In this document: piece by piece, positions 13,556-20,899 of the stretch
How the letters are laid out: every line of letters begins with the position of its first letter
Numbering within the stretch: the stretch's first letter is position 1
From: a virus
Strand: one strand, 5' to 3'
Length of the DNA stretch: 24,148 bases
IMG/VR virus record: IMGVR_UViG_3300032069_000052
Span: 1-24,148 of that record
The notes under the pieces: generated by a model
The model's input: only the letters and a program-made list of their open reading frames with translations
Database searches by the model: none
Told to the model about the DNA's origin: nothing
Translations under genes and position numbers: made by a program

Positions 13556-15397
13556 ATGAAAAGAAAAAGAGGGCTCACACCTACCGACAAATTCAATTTC
13601 GGCGGTGGTCTGGTTACGATGATGGCTAAGACCAGGCTTGCTCCTAACCAACTTGTTGCCGCAAAGAATGTCAATATTTATGTTGACGGCGAGATCGAGG
13701 TTCGCGGTGGGTGTGCGAAAGTTTCAACCGTGGCTTTCGGGACAGAGATTGATCGTTTTATTCACTTCAAGACAGATGTCTACGACAAGATCGTGGCTTA
13801 TGGTGGAACATATATTAAGCGATTAGACAAGGGCACGCCTGATGTTTGGACACAACTTGACGGGTCCATGCCCGATACAGAGGAATTGCGAAGTTTGGAT
13901 ATAGGTCAAAACAAATTGTATATAGGGGCAACAGATAGCATCGGGGTTAGAAAGTATGTCCGTAATCAATCTGCCCTATGGAAGGCCGGGATCACAAAAC
14001 CCGCCGCCGCTATTACCGCAGCAGATGGTGGGGCAGGAGTCCTGAGTGGTACTTATTACTGGTACTGGACCTATTACAATTCTCTGACGGGCGAAGAAAG
14101 CGACCCCTCCCCCATCTCGGGAGTTCTCGTGGTCACGGACAAACAGGTGACGTTGAGTAGTTTCGTGGCCAGTACGGATCCACAGATTGACAAGATTAGG
14201 ATATATCGAAACCCCACGGGTGTTTCTACCTGGTACTATGTTGGGCAAAAGACCAACGACGTCAATAACTTTACGGACAATGTGGCCGATAATAACCTAG
14301 GCCCAGAGATTAGTTTTAAAAATGGCGAACCTCCCAAGGCCGCAATTCTCAGGTACCATCTTAACCGTATGTTTTATGTCAATGCGGACTATCCGAGTCG
14401 GCTCTATTGGTCCGAGGCGCTGTTGCCCGGATCGGTTCATATCAACAGTTGGCAAGGCATTGAAGACAGGGATGGTGGAAAAATCCTTGCACTCGGTTCC
14501 AGTTATGACAATATCATAGTCTATAAAAATACGGGCGTCTTCTGCTTTTCCTTTGATGTCGGTAATCCCGACAATAGTTCCTATATTCCCCTCACAAGCG
14601 AATACGGAATCGTGGCTCCGATGTCGGTGGCTCATGTTGGTGAAGATGAAATTTTTCTATCCTCGGAAGGGCTGAAGCTTATCACCAATGGCGGAACAAA
14701 GATTGACGAAATAGAGATTCCCATTATTGTTCCAGAGGGCATGAAAAATATCAATCCCATCACCAGCATTTTCAGAGAGTGCAAACAGGATGCAATATCA
14801 AAGGCCGTCGGCATCTATTATGAAGCCAAAAATCAATATCATATCTCGGTTCCCTATTACTCGAATAGCAATAATGACTTAACCCTGGTTTGGCACAAGG
14901 ACGTAAATGCCTTTACCATTCACGAAGATTTTAACGTGAAGGCTACGGGACTCTACCGCGAATATGATAACCGGTTGCTCTACCGAAGCCATAATGATCA
15001 ATACATTTATCAACATGACATTGGGTTTACCGATGATAACGTGGATATTACCTTCAAATTGCAGACGGGATGGAATACCCTCGATGGAATCAATGACCGG
15101 AAAAATATTCGTCTGATGTTCCCGACTGTTTATGGGGCAGACGGCGTGGTTCTAAACTATAAGATTTTCAAGGATTTTGAAATAGATGGCCCGGTAGTTT
15201 CATTGACTCACCAGGGAGCTTCCTATTGGGGGTATGCTCATTGGGGACAGAACTATTGGGGGGCTGCCGGGGAAGTGACATATCGAAAACCAACCTGTGT
15301 GAAGGGTCGCATCTTCTCAACGCAATTTTATGGCACGGTCAATAAGAAAGTCGGACTTGCCGATTATCAGTTTTTCTACCAGCCAAAGAGTTTGTAA
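13556..15397 (+). CDS. tail nozzle / packaged-DNA stabilisation protein (P22 gp10-like)
   Basis: The N-terminus, FNFGGGLVTMMAKTRLAPNQLVAAKNVNIYVDGEIEVRGG, is a familiar start of podovirus DNA-stabilisation and nozzle proteins. Much of the rest (613 residues) is beta-rich with repeated aromatic and Asp/Gly turns, compatible with a beta-propeller around the tail channel. Near residues 165-230 a GTYYWYWTYYNSLTGEESDPSP segment with KIRIYR resembles a fibronectin-type insert. Its partner is the adaptor gene just upstream. The ATG at 13556 is used; the frame also allows a TTG at 13550 overlapping the adaptor stop. The C-terminal end (ASYWGYAHWGQNYWGAAG) is Trp/Tyr-rich. It terminates in TAATG with the next gene. 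Confidence 0.8.
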   Translation: MKRKRGLTPTDKFNFGGGLVTMMAKTRLAPNQLVAAKNVNIYVDGEIEVRGGCAKVSTVAFGTEIDRFIHFKTDVYDKIVAYGGTYIKRLDKGTPDVWTQLDGSMPDTEELRSLDIGQNKLYIGATDSIGVRKYVRNQSALWKAGITKPAAAITAADGGAGVLSGTYYWYWTYYNSLTGEESDPSPISGVLVVTDKQVTLSSFVASTDPQIDKIRIYRNPTGVSTWYYVGQKTNDVNNFTDNVADNNLGPEISFKNGEPPKAAILRYHLNRMFYVNADYPSRLYWSEALLPGSVHINSWQGIEDRDGGKILALGSSYDNIIVYKNTGVFCFSFDVGNPDNSSYIPLTSEYGIVAPMSVAHVGEDEIFLSSEGLKLITNGGTKIDEIEIPIIVPEGMKNINPITSIFRECKQDAISKAVGIYYEAKNQYHISVPYYSNSNNDLTLVWHKDVNAFTIHEDFNVKATGLYREYDNRLLYRSHNDQYIYQHDIGFTDDNVDITFKLQTGWNTLDGINDRKNIRLMFPTVYGADGVVLNYKIFKDFEIDGPVVSLTHQGASYWGYAHWGQNYWGAAGEVTYRKPTCVKGRIFSTQFYGTVNKKVGLADYQFFYQPKSL

Positions 15398-15906
15398 TGA
15401 AGATACCGTTTGTTTTGGGAGAAGTTAAAAGCGATAAGAACTTTGAACAAGTAAACTCTGCCCTTGAACAAGCAAACTCTGCCCTTGAAGGCAAAGAACC
15501 CGCTATTACGCCCGGAGGGCCAGACCAATATTTGACAGGAGATAAAAGTTGGCGGACGGTTTGGCCCGTAGGATCTGTTTTTATCGCTGTCGTAGCGACA
15601 GATCCGGCAACACTCTTGGGGTTTGGAACGTGGAGCCGAATTGCTCAGGGTAGAGTCCTCATCGGACAGGATGGCGCAGATACTGATTTTGACGTTGCCG
15701 AAGAAACCGGAGGTGCGAAAACAATAAATCTTGCCCACACGCACGATGATCACACTCAGGTGGAGGCTAGGCAGGGAACAAGCACCGGGAAGGTTTTGAC
15801 CGGCATAGGGGCAGACAATCATACTCTCCATGCGTCAAACTTAAGTGCGACTCAGAGTATCATGAATCCATATTTCGTGGTTTATATCTGGAAAAGAACA
15901 GCATGA
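15397..15906 (+). CDS. tail-tip / fibre protein with gp10 C-terminal-type domain, 169 aa
   Basis: Residues 16-31 contain two identical-spaced heptads (EQVNSAL EQANSAL), likely a short trimeric coiled coil. Residues about 57-169 match the pattern of the T4 gp10/short-fibre C-terminal domain: PVGSVFIAV, TLLGFGTWSRIAQGRVLIG, the DTDFDVAEETGGAKT loop, a His cluster HTHDDH (114-119) and the ending NPYFVVYIWKRT. In related fibres such His pairs bind metal at the trimer axis. It would sit at the distal tail as a receptor-facing or needle-like element. The start is shared with the nozzle stop (TAATG). Being short, it may be an accessory tip rather than the main fibre, which is probably the gene at 18831. 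Confidence 0.8.
   Translation: MKIPFVLGEVKSDKNFEQVNSALEQANSALEGKEPAITPGGPDQYLTGDKSWRTVWPVGSVFIAVVATDPATLLGFGTWSRIAQGRVLIGQDGADTDFDVAEETGGAKTINLAHTHDDHTQVEARQGTSTGKVLTGIGADNHTLHASNLSATQSIMNPYFVVYIWKRTA
15448..15489 (+). repeat. 21-bp tandem duplication encoding two heptads
   Basis: CAAGTAAACTCTGCCCTTGAA (split as 15448-15468) is repeated at 15469-15489 with one T/C difference. The unit is exactly seven codons, one coiled-coil heptad, so unit number would change coil length in whole turns. Confidence 0.85.
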
Positions 15907-15912
15907 TAAAAA

Positions 15913-16173
15913 ATGAGCAAGATGATCCCCCGCTTAAAAGGAGTGTTCTATCTCTGCTTAGGGATATGTACCGATATACTTATTTGTCTGTACTACCGAG
16001 CCATCTCAAACCGCATTTTCTGGCTGGCCGTCTTAATGTCAATTTTGGTTACAATCGTTCCCTTTTTGGTTACAGAGCGGGGAATAATGACTAAATGCAA
16101 GTGGATTTTCGCCTGGTATGCTATAGGCGCAGGCATAGGAACCATGCTCGGCATGATGATTAAACTTCAATGA
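15913..16173 (+). CDS. three-segment membrane protein upstream of transglycosylase (holin candidate)
   Basis: The 86-residue product has hydrophobic stretches at about 10-27 (GVFYLCLGICTDILICLY), 34-53 (RIFWLAVLMSILVTIVPFLV) and 62-84 (KWIFAWYAIGAGIGTMLGMMI), separated by basic residues. Length and topology fit small phage holins. Its stop overlaps the transglycosylase ATG (ATGA), an arrangement typical of holin-endolysin pairs. The ribosome site before the ATG at 15913 is weak, so expression may depend on coupling from the tail-tip stop seven bases upstream. An overlapping frame from ATG 15903 is less protein-like. No named holin family is recognised; an antiholin or other membrane accessory is possible. 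Confidence 0.65.
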   Translation: MSKMIPRLKGVFYLCLGICTDILICLYYRAISNRIFWLAVLMSILVTIVPFLVTERGIMTKCKWIFAWYAIGAGIGTMLGMMIKLQ

Positions 16174-16688
16174 CCAACGAATTTGACATGATTTTTGAAA
16201 GGGCAGGTATTGATTATCATGTTAAACCCTTGCTACTCAAGGCCATTGCACTTCGAGAATCCAACCTAGATCCCAAGGCCTATCGTTATGAACCCGATTA
16301 TTGGGAAAACTATTTGAAACACCTCGACTCCTGGAAAGACAAAGAGCCAACGATAGTAGCCGCGTCCTATGGACTTATGCAGATACTTTTTACAACCGCA
16401 AGTGGACTTGGCTTTGTGGGAACGGCTGAAGAACTTTACGATCCTGCTGTCAATATTGATCTGGGAGCCAAATTGCTGAAACAGTTACTGGACAAAGTAT
16501 TGTCGAGAAAGCAATATGAAACATTTCCGTGGCTTTCTCCCCTGTCAATAGTACTTGCACAATATAACGGTGGAGGCTGGGAAAATCCTGACATAGAAGG
16601 CAATCTGAGAAATCAGAAATATGTAGATTGTATTTGGACAGAATGGGAAAAATTAAAAACAGAAGAAAAAGAACCATCTCTTGCTTGA
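16170..16688 (+). CDS. lytic transglycosylase (SLT-type), probable endolysin or virion muralytic enzyme
   Basis: The 172-residue protein shows the goose-lysozyme/SLT motifs in order: catalytic glutamate E30 in ALRESNLDPKAY, SYGLMQIL (66-73), the LYDPAVNIDLGAKLL helix (about 89-103) and AQYNGGG (130-136). It would cleave the MurNAc-GlcNAc bond of peptidoglycan with formation of anhydro-MurNAc. There is no signal peptide, so release needs a holin, and holin-like genes lie on both sides. It overlaps the upstream membrane gene by ATGA. A virion-borne role in DNA entry is the alternative, but the setting favours lysis. Confidence 0.88.
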   Translation: MTNEFDMIFERAGIDYHVKPLLLKAIALRESNLDPKAYRYEPDYWENYLKHLDSWKDKEPTIVAASYGLMQILFTTASGLGFVGTAEELYDPAVNIDLGAKLLKQLLDKVLSRKQYETFPWLSPLSIVLAQYNGGGWENPDIEGNLRNQKYVDCIWTEWEKLKTEEKEPSLA

Positions 16689-16741
16689 CACGGGCAGGAC
16701 AGGGTTTTTGAAACATATATTTATCTCAAAAGGGGGTTACT

Positions 16742-16999
16742 ATGAGTTTCGATCCTAACATTGTCGCGGCCATTCTTGCACTAATCGCAGGACCGATTGT
16801 GTCCTTCGTGGTGCAGGCGATTAAATCCTGGTTGAAATGGGACGGTGCGAAAGCGCTTGGCCTTTCCGCCGGGATTGCCTTTGGTGCTACTGCCGTTTAT
16901 CTGTTCCAGTCGCACGCTTTTAGCCTGATCGGTTTTGTCGGTTATGGCCTTTTGGTCTTCATCGAAAGCACCGGCGTTTATAAGTTCAAGAGTCAATAA
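16742..16999 (+). CDS. holin-like membrane protein, 85 aa
   Basis: Hydrophobic stretches at about 7-27, 37-56 and 59-76, a short basic loop (KSWLKWDGAK) and a charged C-terminus (YKFKSQ) give a small two- or three-pass membrane protein of normal holin size. The ATG follows AAAAGGGGGTTACT. It is separated from the transglycosylase by 53 bases and followed by the protease gene after 57 bases containing two GCTTATAA boxes. With a second candidate at 15913 and a third at 18634, this region has more holin-like genes than usual; one may be an antiholin. Confidence 0.7.
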   Translation: MSFDPNIVAAILALIAGPIVSFVVQAIKSWLKWDGAKALGLSAGIAFGATAVYLFQSHAFSLIGFVGYGLLVFIESTGVYKFKSQ

Positions 17000-17056
17000 C
17001 GTCAGCTTATAAACTCTAAGGCTTATAACTTTTTCGGTCGGCAAAAGGGGAAAGTC

Positions 17057-17866
17057 ATGAAAAGAGTATTCTGTGTTTTTCTCGCCTTGCTGATGATGGG
17101 GGGGGCCCTGCTTGCAGACGTTTCTCCCAAAACCATGAAGGAAATTAGGCAAGCGACCTGTGCGATTGTCAGTTATTTTGAAATAAACGAGACAAAACCG
17201 ATGCAAGGACGGCAGGGAGAATCAGGGAAAAATCATCCATTTATCACGGTTCCGTTAGGCCGAATACAAGACAGTCCTAACTATCTGGTGGCCTACGTCG
17301 GCGCGGGGACGTTATTGAAAGATAACTTTATCCTTACCGTGCGGCACATGATTATCTCGGAAAGCGGAGAAGACGCGACTAATATCTATGCCATATTTGA
17401 AGGCATAGATCATCCAATCGGATGCAATGTTGTTGCCGTCAGCAAGGGAGAAAAATTTTGTGATGATTATGCGATTTTGAAGCCACGGGAAAATATACCC
17501 AGGAAGGGTTTGAAAATCGCCAAACATGAATTCAAATATGGTGAATGGATCGTCTTCAATGGCTCCGCGGGAGGCCTGGCTTTTTTTGCCAGAGTGGGAC
17601 ATGCCATTGATTTACAGAGTTATTTTTACAGGGATGATAATACCAACACCCTCCACCTGGGAACTTTTGAAGCCTTCCCCTTCTTGACGGTTTATCCCGG
17701 TGGCCCCGGTGATTCGGGGGGCTCAATTAAAAACGAGGACGGAGAGATTATCGGGCTCATGTACTGTGGAATTGCGGTGTACGAGGAAGAATATGTATTT
17801 TCAAATCCCCTGTCAATGTTAAAGGAGTTTCTGTTTAAGTCCGGCTTAGAGGAATTGCTGGAATGA
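17057..17866 (+). CDS. secreted trypsin-like serine protease (S1 fold), 269 aa
   Basis: Residues 1-20 are a signal peptide (MKRVF, hydrophobic core, LLA before D21). The catalytic triad is readable: H97 in FILTVRHM (compare LTAAHC), D137 in CDDYAIL, and S220 in GGPGDSGGSI, the oxyanion-hole signature. GAGTLLKDNFILTV and GEIIGLMYCGIAVY match the flanking strands of the S1 barrel. Cysteines at 35, 123, 135 and 237 could pair outside the cytoplasm. The product is thus expected to act in the periplasm or outside. Its ATGA overlap with the next gene links it to a GWxTD lipoprotein. The ribosome leader GCAAAAGGGGAAAG is identical to that of the gene at 23315. A secreted S1 protease is unusual in a phage lysis region; the substrate is unknown. 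Confidence 0.85.
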   Translation: MKRVFCVFLALLMMGGALLADVSPKTMKEIRQATCAIVSYFEINETKPMQGRQGESGKNHPFITVPLGRIQDSPNYLVAYVGAGTLLKDNFILTVRHMIISESGEDATNIYAIFEGIDHPIGCNVVAVSKGEKFCDDYAILKPRENIPRKGLKIAKHEFKYGEWIVFNGSAGGLAFFARVGHAIDLQSYFYRDDNTNTLHLGTFEAFPFLTVYPGGPGDSGGSIKNEDGEIIGLMYCGIAVYEEEYVFSNPLSMLKEFLFKSGLEELLE

Positions 17867-18519
17867 CTAAAAAACTTGGTCATTTGACTAAAATATTTGG
17901 TTTGTTTTTGACCATCACAAGTCTCTATTCTTGCGTAACATATAACCTGGAAAAGAAACTTAACACTAAGCTTCGGGAGTGGTATTCCATCCATTCCATC
18001 CTAATGCAAACCCGCTTGCCCAACGGCCAGATCGAAGCCGTTTATTTCTTGCACCTACCGGAAAATATGCAGATTGCATACATACGTATATTCTGGAAAA
18101 TCAGGTTTACCTTACTGGATCAGGACAAGGAATTTGAAGCACGGGTTGGGTGGGCGAATCGAATATTTGGGGGAGAGAAAGCCGGAAAGGGATACAGCAC
18201 TGATCGTGGCCAACTTTTTCTGCTGTGCGGTGCCCCATTTCAGGTTTCCTTTTTTGATTCCAGGGGAGAGGAAGAAGGTTCAATTTTTACGGGCAGCATT
18301 GAGCTTGAGCCCGGAACCATCATGGCCTGGTACTACTTCTATGCGGGGCAATTCATAGGGTTTTATTTTGAATCCGACGGTATGGGGGGATGGAGAACCA
18401 GCCAAAATTTTAGATTTCCCCATTCGGAAAATCAGGCATATTTCCTGGCTATTTGTCAATGGGAACTTGCCCCAACGGAAGAAGGATGGATGCTCTGGCA
18501 ACAGGAGGTTACAAAATGA
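17863..18519 (+). CDS. GWxTD-domain lipoprotein, 218 aa
   Basis: The N-terminus MTKKLGHLTK plus a hydrophobic core ends in a lipobox L21-Y22-S23-C24, so the mature protein would be lipidated at C24. Residues about 91-125 (FEARVGWANRIFGGEKAGKGYSTDRGQLFLLCGAP) match the GWxTD domain core, with GYSTDRG (110-116) for the usual GW-TDRG. The C-terminal part is aromatic-rich (AWYYFYAGQFIGFYF, WEL near the end). GWxTD proteins are known from outer-membrane bacteria but their activity is not established. The start overlaps the protease stop and the end overlaps the next ATG (ATGA both times). An outer-membrane partner or target guide for the protease is an inference from coupling. Confidence 0.78.
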   Translation: MTKKLGHLTKIFGLFLTITSLYSCVTYNLEKKLNTKLREWYSIHSILMQTRLPNGQIEAVYFLHLPENMQIAYIRIFWKIRFTLLDQDKEFEARVGWANRIFGGEKAGKGYSTDRGQLFLLCGAPFQVSFFDSRGEEEGSIFTGSIELEPGTIMAWYYFYAGQFIGFYFESDGMGGWRTSQNFRFPHSENQAYFLAICQWELAPTEEGWMLWQQEVTK

Positions 18520-18632
18520 GAATCAAATTGAGATTTCCCTGGAACTCAATTTTGAAAGTTCTGGGATTCGTGTCATCGCTGGTGACCATTTTGCGGCAAC
18601 TATTTGACACCAAAGACAAAAAGGACAAATAG
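18516..18632 (+). CDS. 38-aa membrane peptide
   Basis: The ATG overlaps the lipoprotein stop (ATGA). The frame encodes a basic start (MRIKLRFPW), one hydrophobic segment (SILKVLGFVSSLVTILRQLF, about 11-30) and a charged tail (DTKDKKDK). Position between a lipoprotein and a holin-like gene, coupling, and composition support a real micro-gene. It could be an inner-membrane lysis accessory or regulator. It is too short for a conventional i-spanin, and no periplasmic coiled coil is present. Confidence 0.55.
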   Translation: MRIKLRFPWNSILKVLGFVSSLVTILRQLFDTKDKKDK

Positions 18633-18633
18633 A

Positions 18634-18819
18634 ATGACCACCAAAGAACTATATGATCTTTTCAAAAATTTTCGGGATAACGATTTTTGTCACCTACAAA
18701 AGAAGGTCGATTGGATTTTTTATCTATTGATTACAACCCTTGTCGGCCTAGTTGTTGATCTTCTACTGAAATTCGGCGTGGCGCAGAATTTGGCTAAGAC
18801 CGTCCTTAAAATCTTTTAG
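18634..18819 (+). CDS. XhlA/holin-like membrane protein, 61 aa
   Basis: An amphipathic N-terminal part (ELYDLFKNFRDNDFCHLQKKVDW) is followed by a single membrane segment (IFYLLITTLVGLVVDLLL, about 28-46) and a short tail. The H-L-KKV-W--YLLI pattern resembles haemolysin XhlA-like and small phage holin-associated proteins. The ATG at 18634 has AAGGA eight to nine bases upstream and lies one base past the TAG of the preceding micro-gene; an in-frame TTG at 18604 is unnecessary. It closes the lysis-like cassette, which then gives way to the tail fibre. Confidence 0.65.
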   Translation: MTTKELYDLFKNFRDNDFCHLQKKVDWIFYLLITTLVGLVVDLLLKFGVAQNLAKTVLKIF

Positions 18820-18830
18820 GGAGAAACAAG

Positions 18831-20183
18831 ATGCTTTTAACGATACCGAATACCTTTCAAAACGGAACTGGCGCGGGCAATATCATTGACGCGACCCAGA
18901 TGAATAGCAACTTTAGCGCGGTTGTGACGGTCCTCAACGGCAACCTTGAAAAGAACAATGTCAAGACCGGATCTTCAATATGCCTGGATGATACCGTTAT
19001 GACAATTTCGGCGGCCTGGGTCTTTTCGACCAACCCTGTTTTTAACGCCGGGGCAATTGCCGATAATTACTTGACTTCCAATATTCCCAAAAAAGATGCG
19101 GCCAACGTCTTTGCGGCCCAGCAAGAGTTTGCGGCGGGTATAAACCTGGATAGGCAGCAAGCTCAAAATTTCGTCTGTGAAAAGGTTGCCAGTCTTCCCG
19201 GTGGAACATCCCAAGATATTGGGCGTATTGTCTATTGCACGGGGGATAACAAGTTTTATGGTTGGAATGGAACGGCCTGGCAACAGATTGACTATACGGG
19301 CGGATACACGGGCGGGGCGGTTCGTGGCTATTCGGCAACCCTGGACCTGGATAACGGGAACAGTTCAAAACTCTGGTTTAAAACCGAAGGGGCAAGCCCC
19401 ACCGTCAAGATTGCCCTGATGGGACTTATGTTCCCAAAGCGGTTTTATACGGAACTTGGGTATCACAATCATGGTATTACCGATGGCGGACATGCCCACA
19501 ATGCCGCCGGAGCTCACAACCATCACGTTGATCTTGGTTCGCATACTCATTCGGGAACCTTCGGGTCTTCAAGTCATACCCACAATGTAAGCGGAACTAC
19601 GGGAAGCGAATCTTCTCATACCCATGGAGGCGGAACATATAGTACCGGAACATCTGCTACTCACGTCCATCATAGCGTACAAATAGGAAGTGATGAAACA
19701 GGGGCATCGGGGGCACATAGCCATACTAACTTTGTTGGTTCTTCCGGCGCGGGTTCAGCCCACAGTCATACCTTTTCAGATACCTCCGACGGACCCTCGG
19801 CGACAGCTTCAGTTAGTAGTACCGACCTTGGTGGGGTTTACTCAGCCTATACCAATCCGGGGCCAACGGATTCAGCGATTACGGGCATTACCATCAACGC
19901 TGCCGGAATTAATGCCGGGACACTTAGCGCATCTCAAAAACAATATGCCGATAGTCTAACCGTTTCAATTGACGGAACAGATGTTACGGCGGCCATTCTT
20001 TCGGCAACGGGTTGGTCACAGATCGGCGACGGTACGGCCACTCATGATTTCCATGTCAGTGGTACAGGGGAGATGAACGCTTCGGCATGGAAAAGCTATG
20101 CGGCGGGATTCCATGTTATCGAAATTACAGAGCCGACAACCGATAGGGGTTGCCGGATCATGATTCACATAGAGACTTTTTAA
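18831..20183 (+). CDS. tail fibre with His-x-His metal-binding needle, 450 aa
   Basis: The N-terminus (IPNTFQNGTGAGNIIDATQMNSNFSAVVTVLNGNL) has the form used by phage fibres to join the tail. A middle segment with IGRIVYCTGDNKFYGWNGTAWQQID is a common fibre module. Residues about 212-313 hold nine HxH motifs (HNH, HAH, HNH, HTH three times, HVH, HSH twice) spaced by Gly/Ser/Thr. This is the pattern of the T4 gp37 needle, where such histidines from three chains bind iron along the axis. The C-terminus (DRGCRIMIHIETF) would form the tip. It is the likely receptor-binding fibre. Its start follows GGGAG and the lysis-like cassette lies upstream, so tail genes are split around lysis genes. Confidence 0.88.
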   Translation: MLLTIPNTFQNGTGAGNIIDATQMNSNFSAVVTVLNGNLEKNNVKTGSSICLDDTVMTISAAWVFSTNPVFNAGAIADNYLTSNIPKKDAANVFAAQQEFAAGINLDRQQAQNFVCEKVASLPGGTSQDIGRIVYCTGDNKFYGWNGTAWQQIDYTGGYTGGAVRGYSATLDLDNGNSSKLWFKTEGASPTVKIALMGLMFPKRFYTELGYHNHGITDGGHAHNAAGAHNHHVDLGSHTHSGTFGSSSHTHNVSGTTGSESSHTHGGGTYSTGTSATHVHHSVQIGSDETGASGAHSHTNFVGSSGAGSAHSHTFSDTSDGPSATASVSSTDLGGVYSAYTNPGPTDSAITGITINAAGINAGTLSASQKQYADSLTVSIDGTDVTAAILSATGWSQIGDGTATHDFHVSGTGEMNASAWKSYAAGFHVIEITEPTTDRGCRIMIHIETF

Positions 20184-20194
20184 GGAGGATAAAA

Positions 20195-20887
20195 ATGGCG
20201 ACAAATCCATATTACAGTATGTCAAGTTATCCTACCACGGGAGGCTGGGAAACCATGAGTGGTGGGGGCGGCGGTGGTGGCGGGTCTGCCTTCGATCCAG
20301 TAGGTGCAGCTATCGGTGGCGGCCTTAGTTTACTCGGGGGTATTTTCGCGGGAATAGCAAAAGGCAAAAGGCGTAAAGAAAATAAAAAGGCGTATGAGCA
20401 AGCCCAAAAGGATTACCAAGCCAGGGCCGGACAGTTATTCCCGGAGCTTTCTAAAGAATCGTTTATGTACAAAAGCCCCGAGTTGAATAACGCCATTCAA
20501 GGAGCACTAGCCTATCGCCTCAAGAATATGTTTGCCGATTGGGGGATGCCCGAGGGTAGAACCGGGGGCATGGATCAGCTCAATCAACTTTTTGCCAACC
20601 TGATGCCACAACAGCAACCCCAGGCTCAGATTCAACCTGGCGGTGGTTTTAATCCCATGCAGATGCAGGGAATGGGCCAGGGAATGGGCCAGGGAATGGG
20701 CCAAAGAATGGGCGGTCCCATGATGGGGATGGGCGGTCGCGGTGGCGGACAAGGCGGATGGTACGGGGATTTTTCGGGTCCGGGAATGGGCGGTCCCATG
20801 ATGGGGATGGACGGTCGCGGTGGCGGACAAGGCGGATGGTACGGGGATTTTTCGGGTCCGGGAATGGGCGGATCTCGGATGATGTAA
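20195..20887 (+). CDS. Gly/Met-rich putative ejection protein with glycine-zipper segment, 230 aa
   Basis: The ATG follows a perfect AAGGAGG; the open frame upstream to 20150 lies inside the fibre gene. Residues about 22-29 are a glycine run. About 36-54 (GAAIGGGLSLLGGIFAGIA) form a glycine-zipper hydrophobic segment followed by the basic KGKRRKE. A helical middle (about 60-140) and a Gln/Met/Gly-rich C-terminus with two 26-residue repeats (GPMMGM-GRGGGQGGWYGDFSGPGMG) follow. Small virion proteins with a zipper segment preceding DNA-ejection proteins are usual in podoviruses, where they help form the envelope-spanning conduit. No homologue can be named. The low-complexity tail may be disordered or self-associating. 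Confidence 0.65.
   Translation: MATNPYYSMSSYPTTGGWETMSGGGGGGGGSAFDPVGAAIGGGLSLLGGIFAGIAKGKRRKENKKAYEQAQKDYQARAGQLFPELSKESFMYKSPELNNAIQGALAYRLKNMFADWGMPEGRTGGMDQLNQLFANLMPQQQPQAQIQPGGGFNPMQMQGMGQGMGQGMGQRMGGPMMGMGGRGGGQGGWYGDFSGPGMGGPMMGMDGRGGGQGGWYGDFSGPGMGGSRMM
20672..20863 (+). repeat. 12-bp and 78-bp tandem repeats in the ejection-type gene
   Basis: Three 12-bp units (AATGGGCCAGGG type, 20672-20707, peptide MGQG or MGQR) lead into two 78-bp units (20708-20785 and 20786-20863). The 78-bp units differ by a single G/A base, which changes GGR to DGR; a partial third unit starts at 20864. Near identity implies recent duplication or ongoing homogenisation. Confidence 0.9.
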
Positions 20888-20899
20888 GGAGAAATTAAA

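Noticed and set aside
15903-16094. 63-codon ORF whose ATG overlaps the tail-tip stop
   Set aside because: The overlapping frame at 15913-16173 gives clear membrane segments and ends in an ATGA overlap with the transglycosylase; this frame ends nowhere near a neighbour and has no recognisable pattern. Dual coding cannot be excluded.
16685-16721. TTGACA followed by TATATT as a possible promoter before the holin-like gene
   Set aside because: The spacing is about 25 bases, too long for a sigma-70 promoter, and no -10 box lies at 16-18 bases.
17000-17056. Two GCTTATAA boxes as a terminator or promoter
   Set aside because: They form a direct repeat without a GC stem, T-run or -35 box; no function can be supported.
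18604-18633. Upstream TTG start for the holin-like protein
   Set aside because: It would overlap the micro-gene in another frame and lacks a ribosome site; the ATG at 18634 has AAGGA at proper spacing.
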